Shown here: piece by piece, positions 34,580 through 44,800 of the stretch
How positions within the stretch are numbered: the stretch's first letter is position 1
How the letters are laid out: each line of letters opens with the position of its first letter
NCBI GenBank assembly: GCA_945643635.1
Contig: CALZFC010000030.1
Location: 4,268,001 to 4,332,000, forward strand
Reading direction: 5' to 3'
Source: Allodiplogaster sudhausi
Lineage: Eukaryota; Nematoda; Chromadorea; Rhabditida; Diplogasteridae
Length of the DNA: 64,000 nucleotides
Translations under genes and position numbers: made by a program
The notes under the pieces: generated by a model
Database searches by the model: none
The model's input: only the letters and a program-made list of their open reading frames with translations
What the model was told of the DNA's origin: nothing

Positions 34580-35520
34580 TTCTCTGCGAGAGTACGCTAC
34601 TCTCTTCATTTTGCATCTTCTCTTATCTTATATCTTTTGGTGTATCACTGACCGACCGATCGCATGACCCTCTTCTACTGCAGAGAGGAAGTGTCGTCGT
34701 CGGGAACAGGTTTTGCCGAGGAGCTCTCTATCCTCTGCGTCCCTGCACTTTTTACACTCTTTCACTCTGCTTCTCTGTCCGCACTGATAGTCTCTCTTAT
34801 CTGTGGCTGCGAAGCAATGCTCTCCTTTTTCCGCCCCGTCACTTTCTCACAACCACGTGTCTGCAACAATGGGGCGATTCGATCCGACTTTCATCAGTTG
34901 ATTATCAAGCCGTCAGGTCACGCTAAAGTTCGCTGTTGTTGCCGAATCGTTCGGTGTAATGAACCTTTAAAATATTCCGCATGACTTTTGAATATACGAA
35001 ATGGAAGACCTTCGAATATGCGAAAGAACAAATGACACCGCTAATACGTCACGAGAGAACACTATCATTGTTTTGATGACACATGACATTGATACCACAC
35101 ACGACCTTGCATTCCTCTCGTCAGACTGTTTCATCATGATGAAGTGACTCTCTCAAGAAATCTTTGAAAACGCCTTTGAAAGTTTGATCTTACTGATTGT
35201 CAAAATTGAATGAAAACCTTTTTTAATGTAAAAGGCTGACTATTTTATAAAAGAGTTATATAATAATTGAAGAGAAGAACAATAATATAGAAGTGAAAAC
35301 ATACATTTATTTTCGATTAATTCTACCAATATAGGAATAATTATTAGTTCGTTTTCACTTGGACTATCACAGAGAGATGAAGCGCATATCCATTTTGATT
35401 TGTTTGAAAATGTAAAAGGAAGATTATGAAATAAGACATTTTAAAAAAATTACTGAAAGATTCTTGAGTAAGCCACCGCCAGATCGTCCTTCTCTTCTTC
35501 TCGTGTACTTCGGACCTTTT
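34086..35520. other. Upstream region of SDR copy 2, gene-free
   Basis: A (CT)n tract lies at 34485-34585. The rest is unique sequence without a coding exon I can defend. Confidence 0.5.
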
Positions 35521-35527
35521 TCCCCAT
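35453..35527 (-). CDS. Possible short first exon, gene unknown
   Basis: On the minus strand an ATG 11 bases after TGATTACAGCG-side sequence opens a 25-codon frame beginning MGKKVRSTREEEKDDL. The frame ends at a stop or at a GTAATT donor. Composition looks like a real charged N-terminus, but no downstream exon was identified. Confidence 0.2.
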
Positions 35528-35970
35528 CTTGATTACAGCGCGTGTTCACAACCTGCACACGTTCAAGGCCATCGAAAGGCATTGATGGAAAGTTAACGAA
35601 AATCATACAGAGTACTTACTAAGAACGATTGTTCCGGAGCAGTAACTCCCGAATATACTACACTGAGGCAGGAGTTGCTGACCTGTAAAGAGTGTTGTCT
35701 TATCAAATTGGATTTCAAGTTGATTGTTATAGTCTCGTATGTGTATTTCCTATAATAATATTATTCAACCATTTGAGACAGTTTATCCATGTTTTTCAAA
35801 AGCTAATTGTGTTTGAAAAGTGTTATTAGAATATTCGTCATGGTTCGAGAGAGAATTTTCTTCAATAAACAACTGCTGCCTGTGTCTCTCTTCGACTGAA
35901 ACATAATATAATAAAAAATAAAGAAACATTGACATCACTACGAATGAGCTGTTGCTTTTTCTATTACATA

Positions 35971-36183
35971 TATGACGGTGCCAACTAAAAAAAACGGTCG
36001 TTTTTGCATTTTCGACTCGTTGTGCACACTTTTTTGGAATACTCCACATAAATATGCCAAATTGGCCAAAAAGTACGCGTACTTTTTGACAAATTTAGCA
36101 TATTCGTGTGGAATATTCCAAAAAAGTGTGCATAAGGAGTCGAAAATGCAAAAACGACCGTTTTTTTAGTTGGCACCGTCATA
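35971..36183. mobile_element. TATGACGGTGCC palindromic MITE, copy 1
   Basis: 213 bp, nearly a perfect palindrome: TATGACGGTGCCAACT at one end and its complement at the other, pairing across almost the whole length to a centre near ACGCGT. TA flanks both ends. It contains two GAATATTCC-like words. Other copies at 50718-50919 and 61942-62151. Confidence 0.85.
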
Positions 36184-38200
36184 TATGTATGTATGCTTTA
36201 GATATATTTACTGGAATAGCCTATAAAAGTACCTGAGCTTGCCATGATATAATGAAGGTAACTCAGGTGAATATATGGATCAGGAAACTTTTCTCCCTAT
36301 CTTTGCGTTTACCAAGATCCTTCTTATGCAGCAAAGGAGGTGAGCACGTTTGAAGGTCGGTTTAGAGTGTGGGAAAATACGCGTTCAGCGAATCAGGAGA
36401 GGGGCCAATGCATCCTTCACGTCGCTTCTTCATTTTCAATTCTCTTTCTTACAATTATTTTCTTATCTCGCTCTTTTTTACCCTTCAACTCTCTCTCTCT
36501 CTCTCTCTCTCTTGCTCGGCCTGTTCAATGCATCCTTGTATAATTCTGGGAGCTCCCAACTCCATTCACAACTTGGGAAACACTTTGGCTACTATAATTT
36601 ACTACAGTATGTAGCAGTTTGCCATTTTCAGGAAATCGAGTTTTCAAGACGGATCGGCCGTTCGTCTATGCGATTATTTGCAAACTGACGGACATCGTCC
36701 TTTTTATAAAGCTTTGCTAAAACCTCCCCATAATGTGTGTCAATACTAAAATAAAAGTTGCCAAGAGCATGTTACAGTTTATGAAGTGTCGCTGACAAGT
36801 AAACACTCTGAACCAACTAGCCGGATGAGTCAGCCCATCATGCCTCAGACAGTGCCCTTTTCTCTTTTTCTCTTTATCCCTCAATCTCTCTTCTTATTCT
36901 CTCTCTCTCTCATTCTCTCTCTCTATCTCTCTCTCTTTCTCTCTCTCTCTTTCTCTCTCTCTCTCGCTCTCTCTCTCTGTCTCTCTGTCAATCTCTCTCT
37001 CTCTGTATGGTGATTCTCTCTTTCTCTCTCACCACTGTCACTCTCTTTATGTACGTTTCTTCCCTCATCCCTTCAATGCTTCAGTTTCGCATGATCTTTT
37101 CACTTTCAATAACTTGTTATATTTTTTTTCTTCCAGCTTCTGCCGGGCTAAATCTGGAAAACAATCCGTTCTAATGAGTCATATCGTTAAAATCAATCTA
37201 AGATCTATTAGACGCGAAGTATTCCTGTTTATCCGTTTGAAAAAGACAACATACTTTTCTCGTTCGATGATCATAAAAAGCCCTCGAATATTGTGCATTT
37301 TATTCAAAGAGAGGACTTGTTTGCGACGATTAAGAAGGCAGATTCATAGATGAAAGGCGCGATATCTCGCAGTGGCATTCTCTCTCTCCCACTTTAGTAT
37401 TATCTGTGAACAAAACTCAAACGATAACAGATCTTCTCCCGGAGACTTCTCCCTGGATATACTTTCTTTCTCTCTGCTCTTTCTCTCTTCATTACTCTTT
37501 TTCTTCGACTCTACAATCTCTCCGTCTCTTATCTCTCTCCGACTCTTGCCTTCACCCATCCCGTTCAGACATAACCGCCTCGGCCGAGCCGGCCGGCTAT
37601 ACATACCCTCTCTGTTGTCATACCGTACCCTCTCCTCCCCCTACCGTAACCCGCTATCACTTGTTCACTCACTTTTTCGCGCGTATGATGTTGCGAGTTC
37701 TATCCAAAATCGGGTCCGAATGTGCATCGCCAAACGCACAGAAAAAAGAAACTTCGTTCGCAGCTTCCAGACTGTTAAATTTCCACTTGCAAAAGTGGTA
37801 TCATCCCATCTGTGTTCATTTGGTAAAAATTAGTATCTTTAAAATATATTTTAAATAAATTAAAAAAATAAATATTTTTGACTTTTTTTGGGTACATGCT
37901 CGTCGAGCTCGAGTAAGTAAAGCGTCCGCCAAAAAAGCTCCGAAGAAGCTCACGCGCTAATGCGTTTGCAACCCGCAGTGTAACCGCAATAAATGTATAT
38001 ATTGTAACAATTCTTTTAAAAAACGTATATAGCAATTTGTAAATGTAATTTAAGACTATTATTATATGTAAGAAATATGTATGTATTTATTAATAAAAAA
38101 ATTACCTGAGAATACATTCGCATCAAGAAAATCTGCTTACCCCTTTGGCGTCCTTAGAATGATGTTCTAAATTTAAAGCAAGCCTTACGTCTATGCAGTA
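36184..38200. other. Gene-poor spacer
   Basis: CT tracts at 36488-36512 and 36895-37035. An open plus-strand frame at 37372-37858 is low in coding character. No gene is supported. Confidence 0.5.
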
Positions 38201-38340
38201 TTTTGCATACAAAATCTATTATCGCATTTCACTGGAACTTTTATTCCTACTCACTTCACTCAAGTCTCCGTCCGGTGTTTGGTTGGCTTCTCCGAGTCTC
38301 TCTTCTGCTTCGCTCTCTGCGACTTCGTCTTTCGTCCACC
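38160..38340 (+). promoter_or_regulatory. Duplicated 5' flank of the small membrane protein gene
   Basis: This stretch shares GATGTTCTAAATTT, TTGCATACAAAATC, CGGTGTTTGGTTGGCT and GAGTCTCTCTTCTGCTTC with 55420-55600. That region lies directly upstream of the start codon at 55602, so the shared block probably contains the duplicated promoter and 5' UTR. Confidence 0.55.
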
Positions 38341-40463
38341 GATGTCAAGACTTCGGATGTCATCGATTTCAAGACTTCGGATATCACAGAAGTCGAAAAT
38401 TCAAGTTCGGCTTCTGTAGCCTCTGAGAAGTCAGTAGGAAAGCTTGGAGGAAATAGAATAGTATAAGTAATGTAATGACGAAATCTTCGACGTTGACTCT
38501 GAACAACAAATATTTCTTATGGTAAAAAGAAGTTTATTTTCAACAACCGTTCGCATCCTCGATCATTTTAGTGCGTTTGTTCCACATCCGTATTTGAGGC
38601 CCATCCACACATTTCCGGTATCTGATTATTTATCTAATCATATCTGAAAGATATTTTTGTCTGCATTGTTTACATAAAACCATTTTTTCCCAATTTTCAA
38701 ACGTTCGTTTTTAATTACATTTTGCTTGCAGTTCTTCTGGGTTGGCGTGGCATTCCTCGCAGTCACTTTGCTCATTTCTCTGGGCGTCGTTTAACCTTTC
38801 GAACTACGAAATCCTAAAGCCGAATAAATCGTTTGTTCTCCGAATAAAACTGTGGAGAAACCATATGCAATTTCGAGGAAAAAGTTATGAAATGGCCTCT
38901 GCTGTTGGGCGATTATTCTCAGACCTATTGAATTTTTTCTTAAATAATTGGTAGTTCACAATTACTTTTTACATAAACAAAAGCTAAAACATTTATCCTC
39001 TCTTTTTCCAAACAAATTAGTAAATGAGTGTTTCTGATTTTCTGATTACTATTCGGCTGGCTCGCGTCAAAGCTAGCGATGGTGTTTAGGAAGACGTGGA
39101 GGCTGGCGTTGAGTCCGCTACCTTCTCAAGCAACAATGGAAACGGAATTGTCATTTATTCTCCGTATAAAATCTTCCTATTTATAATTACTTTTGGCTAC
39201 CTTCTCAGATAAAAAACAAATATTTCATCATTCAGGTCAATATAGAAAACACCCACAAACGACATTATGAAACCATATTTATGTAAATGTAAATACATGT
39301 GTTCACACACAAGTACCTTCTCGGGGGCACTAAACACCTTAATACAATAAATCCCATCCATCTCACAAGCCGCTATGAACTCCTATCTCCATAAATTCAT
39401 CCTCGTCATTATTTTGTTGGCTCTCATTTTTCAACGTGCGCAAACATTCTGCAACAGAAATTTTGTCGTTGTGGTTGTTTGTTGATGCAATTTCGCGATG
39501 AAACCGCACCGCCCTCGCGGCGTGATCATTGTCAGGGAGATTCCATATCATTCTTCGTACGCGGTGACGTCATTGCCATTTCAGCGATGATGTGTTAACC
39601 CCTTGTTTGTACGGCTTCAGATACTGTCGCCATAAATGCGACCGCATTGTTTCTGTCGTCATACACACGACTTCTTAGACTGCAGCCATACATTGGCATG
39701 AGTACCTCGAATGGTGAAGAGCGACTTTTACTCTACAGTAATCGATTCCACTCCAATAAGAAAGAATGGTCCTGTTGATTCCCATGTTATCGATCAGTAT
39801 TTAAACAATTAAGATGTCGAATTTTTTCTATGTCCAAAACTCCCCGTTGAAATTTTGTCCAGTTATTTTTTTTCTAGGCCCAGGAATTAGTTCACCGCGT
39901 TCTTGACCTGTTGAAATATCACAAGTCGAGAATCCCGACGGGAATCGTCCTGACCGGGCAGACAAAGACGAGCGAATCTTCCAAGAAGAAGGATGAGATC
40001 ATTTCTTCTTCAAGCGAAGAACAGCCACATTCGTCGAACGACAAGGTTATAGATAATGTTTTTTTCATTACATGTTAATATTTTTTACATTTAATATTAA
40101 TAGGTTATGTTTTAATAACATCTTTAAAAATAATATCTCATTATTTTTATTTAATAATATTTATTTTGATTTTACAGAGAAAGAAGACGGTGACCTGGCA
40201 GACAATGACAAACGAATCTTCTAAGAAGAAGAGTGCACTTTCTTCAAAGAAGACTGCAGGGACTGAGACGACTGAGAATTTATTTACTTCAATGTTACAG
40301 AAGAAGAGACCTCAATGCCCTTGTGGCATCACCATGACTTTGAGGGTTTACGGAAAGGTGAGTGATTTATATACACTATATGTAAGTATTCTATTTACAT
40401 ACTATATTCTTTTTGTTTGAACTACATTGTTTTGTTTAGACGCTCGTGTTCATGTGCTGGTAA
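38203..40463 (+). CDS. Small single-pass membrane protein, family unknown
   Basis: Exons: uncertain start to about 38460, then 38732-38788, 39878-40045, 40178-40357 and 40440-40463. The first exon encodes a Ser/Thr/Asp-rich segment (STDVKTSDVIDFKTSDITEV). The second encodes a transmembrane helix (FFWVGVAFLAVTLLISLG). The later exons encode a basic, Ser/Lys-rich cytoplasmic-looking tail with two similar blocks (VLTGQTKTSESSKKK and VTWQTMTNESSKKK) and a CPCG motif. The ATG at 38203 is the first in frame but may not be the true start, because the homologous flank upstream of 55602 is non-coding. Not recognised as a known family. It sits 1.4 kb upstream of the EGAS-like gene, mirrored by the second unit. 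Confidence 0.5.
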
Positions 40464-41873
40464 CACGGCCAAGCTAAGAATCGTCGAATTGGCCTTGCAT
40501 GGGAATACGAACAGATGAAACAGTGCTGAAAGAAAGCAGAACGGCGTTTACTTATTTCTCACTCAGACTGAGTCAAATCCGGGCCGTGAATTCTCACAGT
40601 GTCATTCTCTTGCTCTTTCTTGCAAGTCCAATATTGCCTTATTTAAAACCATATTCATGTTAATGTAAGAAAATTGTCGAAGCTTAGCTTGCTCTAATAA
40701 ACCTGTAACAAATCCTTTGCATTTTGAGTCTGTACAACCAATGAGAGAGGAAGAGGGTGAAGGAAAGGGAAAAAGACATTTTTCGCATTTTTTTATGCCA
40801 CAGATGTTGACGGCCGGCCATAAAATCTTAGAAATAAAAACCTTCTGATCAATTGTTTAATCCCCTCCCCTTTGTTATTACATATTTCGTCACAGAAGTC
40901 AAAAAGATATTCAAGATATCCCTAACACGGCTTGTTGTGACAGAAAAAGAGAAAGAGAGAGAGAGAGATAAAGAAAGAGAAAGATAGAGATCCATACTGA
41001 CAAATTTCTTTAAAATTTACACGCAGATCAAAGGGTTTCTTCTGTGAAATTTCTTTTTCTTACACTAACAATAAGAAGAAAGACAAGGAGAGAGAGGGAG
41101 AGAAAAAAGAAAAGTACAGAAAGTGAACAAGGGCTTAGTGGAGTGATTGACTATGGAAATAAAGAACTAAAAGGAACGCGAGCTGTAGTCGTGATTTAAA
41201 ATTTGATTTAAACAGCGAATTTATTATCAAAAGACCTGTAGTTTGACAACTGCCAAAAAAAAACGAAACGTAGACCTTAATGAAATGGATATTGAAAAAC
41301 AATTAATATACAAATTAATCATTATATCAACAACAAAAACAAATATATAATATGCATTGATCGAAACAAGATGGCAGTTGTTTAGTAGTGCTTCAATTCG
41401 TTTAAGCGCCAATATATTTGAAGAGGATCTTGAAGCCTTCTTTAACACAATTCTCCAGAATTTGCCTCCAGCCAATGCCATGTGGATACTTGGCTTTGTA
41501 TCGGCACAAAAAAGTACATGTGTCCGTAATGAAAGAAGCCAGTTGTCAGGCCTTTTTAGGACGTTGAGAGGGCGTTTGTTTTCGAATGGAAGCAGTCTTA
41601 CAGACACGGAACTTTTTGGTCGAGATGTTGGGTGGGGGGGGGGGCGGGGGGGGGGGGGGGGGGGTGATGTAAAGTTGTGAGTCTGGGAGCATGTGGAGAA
41701 GATTGAATAAGAAGGAAGCTGAATAAAAACTCTGCCACGGAATAGGAAAGGTTCGTCAGGACCATGCCCAATGCTCAAACGCACATTGTCTGCACGGCTG
41801 TGCTAGCCTTGTGGCTTTCTCATACTTTCTCCTTTTCAACATAATCTACTCATTATGACAGTTTTCAGAGCTG
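40464..41873. other. Spacer and duplicated 5' flank of the EGAS-like gene
   Basis: Purine tracts at about 40940-40990 and 41085-41120. From about 41380 to 41870 the sequence matches the 5' flank of the second EGAS-like gene (58400-58773), including AGTACATGTGTCCG, GCCAGTTGTCAGGC and CTTGTGGCTTTCTCATACTTTC. The latter lies just before both start codons and may be promoter sequence. Confidence 0.6.
41631..41664. repeat. Poly-G run
   Basis: About 33 G interrupted by a single C. It is absent from the homologous flank upstream of 58774, so it expanded in this copy. Confidence 0.9.
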
Positions 41874-44800
41874 ATGCTGCTGTGTCTTCTGTGCGGTCTC
41901 TTCGAACTCGCCAGAGTTGTAGAAGGTAATATGTAGCTAATCTAAATTAGGTAATGAAAATGGCTTATCTTTTATATTTTCTCCATTTTGATATCTAAAA
42001 TTGATTGTCGAATGTTTGGCGTTAAGCGCAGCACGACTGCACCGTGCCTTCGTGTGACCTGTGGGTGTCGGACTCACATGATAGCAGCGCGTGCTACATC
42101 GCCACGCCGAACGACCGCGACTTGCTCCTCTGCACCGTTGGATACCTGCGATGTGTCAGAGACAGATTGGCAAGCTGCGAGTCGTTGTTGCCGATCGACC
42201 GCAAGAGTCGTTGTTGCCGATTTAGAAAATACATCCACGACAAGGAGCTGACATATTTTTCCGTGTAGGCAATTCGGCAACAACGACTCCCCCCCTTTTC
42301 CAAATCGGCAACAACGCCTCCCCCCGAAATTTGACCTAGATATTTTTTTCGCGGCAACAACGACTCGCAGCCAGATTGGCAACCCTTTGTGGCCTACCTG
42401 GTAGATCATTAGGGACCCTCGGGGTCTACTAGACACATCATTAGGGGTCCCACATATGTGTCTACTTGGTAGCTCGATTGAAGGTAAAAAGGAAGTTATG
42501 AAAAAAAAGTACATAGGTAAAATAAAGAGAAGAAGACAAATTCTGCTAAATGTAATGCAATCCACAATTATCGGAAATAATACCTAGTAAGTATTTTTCT
42601 TACAATTAGTGCCTTTTCAAGTTCATGGAATAATAAAAATTCCATGCTATTTAACGTATTCAGATTGACGACGACGGCAACGACGAATCTGGAATTCTTG
42701 CCTGTCAAGATGATGTTCGTTCCAAGTAGATATTGTCGAAATATATGTATGTATGTATGGCGCGGTTTGCGAAAGTATCAAAAGGGCAAGGGCCGCGCAA
42801 AATCGATAAGCTTTTATTTCTTCAAAAGCTTTCTTGTATGAGGAATCGATTGGTCGTGCTCAAGGAAGCGGAAATCGCTGAAGTATGCGGTTCTCCGCGG
42901 GAGGGGGGGGGGTTGGTAGTATGTATGAATGTGTGTATGTCAGAGTGACCCCCAGGCGTGCGCTCAACTCTCCCCTCCCCAGCTATATCAAGCCTTCCTA
43001 GGAAACCCATTTCCTAGAAAACGTCCAATCGATTCATCACATCAGAAAGCACCACCTATGAATAAGGAACTTTTGAGGACAATCCAAGCAGGTCGATTTT
43101 TGCCGGATTCCCTGCCGCATGTATTCCTTATGATTCTCTCGCAAATCGTGTCCCATGTTTGTACTATTTTCCAGTCTCTTTCACTCTCATTTCTCCCTTT
43201 CTCAATGATGGGTATTATCCATTCAGCAAACGTGGGGCAGTTACGATGGCGCATACCGCAATATTGTCTGGATGACGGACCCCATCTCATGCACTTGCGT
43301 CACCGCATACGATCCGACCGAATGGAGTCAGCCGAGATTCTGAGAAAGCACAAAGCTACACTTTGAACTCGCGCTCTTTTACCTGAATATAGGACGAGAT
43401 GATACTTTTATCATATTCAAAAAGGATTACTGCTATTTCGTGCTATATGTATATGATGTTGCAGAAGACATAGAAGATCAGATCACGAGTGAAAACCTAT
43501 CAATTGATTAGATCGAATCGGCTACTGCCTCACTTGCACGCCAATAGCTCTAGCCGCGAGTTGTCCGTCCGGCTACTCTGGCGACTCCTCTTTGGTGCAG
43601 CAGAACACCGAGAACCCGTGCAAAACCGTCTCATGCCCCACAGGCAGCCAGCTACTGGTAAGAGAGTCAAAACATTATAAAAAAAGAAAAAAAATTATTA
43701 TGAAAAAAGTTCATGAAGCCATTTTTGGTTTAGTCTTTATTTAAAAAAAATAACATTCCTAGGTTTGAACGTGAAAGATTGGACCGGAGACCATTCATTC
43801 ATTTTAGAATTAAAACTATATTTGTCTAGATTTTGAAAGAAAGTGGTACTTGGGCAACCACTTCGCCAACTGCAAGCTGCTACTTCAGCGACAATGAACT
43901 ATATCGCTTCGATGACTCTGGGCAAATACTCTACTATAGCCCAGAAGCGACGTGCTCAGTTGCGAGTAAATTTCGAAATTACTGTATAGCAAAATTGTAC
44001 AAAATTCAGTCTTTGGCTATTTCTGCAATAATATTTGTCCTAAAAAATATACTTTTTTTTAAGTTTACGCGAACCTATTTCTTTTCAACAACCACCACAT
44101 CCACAACTACGACCACGCCAATGACCACTACACCGTCAGATGCGACGGCATCTACGGTTTCAACAACTTTGACCATCACCACAACCGCGTCCGGTAATTG
44201 AACTTCTTTATCGCATACACTAACAAAGTACACGGATTCAATTATATGTATTGGCACAACAAGTACGAAACTATGACACTGAAAGGGAAGAACTTGACTG
44301 GAGCGAAGAGAGTGAAGTGCTTCAAAGAGTGACCCCCGCAGATTGGGGGAATATCTGGAGGGTACAGTGGGATCAACATTTTAAGCGTAACCAGATCTGT
44401 AACACGTCTGCGATGTTCAAGAGATAAGATTCCGAGAGATTTCTACCACTTTTATCACTAAAAGGACACGAATCTGGTTCTTCTCAGCAACCACAACGAC
44501 GACCGCGCAAACGACCACCACCATCACGGCCGAAGGGACTTCTGCTACGGCTTCGACAAATTTGCCAAGCGCCGGGCCAAGCACAACGGCGTCAACTGCG
44601 TCCGGCAAGAGAAATCTTTTAATTTTTCGGTTCCATTATTTGTTTTTAGAATATTACACGGTTTGTATTTCTTATTAAACTGAGAAACCGTCTTATATGT
44701 ATATAGATAATAGCACCACTACTTCAGCGGCAGCTTCACCGACAGTTCCTGGTTCTAGCATTACGACCGTTGCCCAGACAGGTTTCATAGTTTCATATTT

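Noticed and set aside
35972..36182. Opposite-strand frames starting MTVPTKK
   Set aside because: Palindrome artefact of the MITE; the same peptide appears in both directions.
37372..37858. Two overlapping 150-codon plus-strand frames
   Set aside because: The overlap in two frames with Ser/Leu-rich content indicates pyrimidine-rich DNA, not coding. No splice-supported exon or family match.
41357..41680. 107-codon plus-strand frame and the overlapping minus frame before the first EGAS-like gene
   Set aside because: It includes the expanding poly-G run, and its homologous sequence upstream of the second copy does not keep the frame. It is better explained as duplicated 5' flank.
42822..43366. 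Plus and minus open frames in the third intron of the first EGAS-like gene
   Set aside because: They cover the inverted arms of a repeat and a polypyrimidine stretch. Only 43227-43326 aligns with the paralog as an exon, and in another frame.
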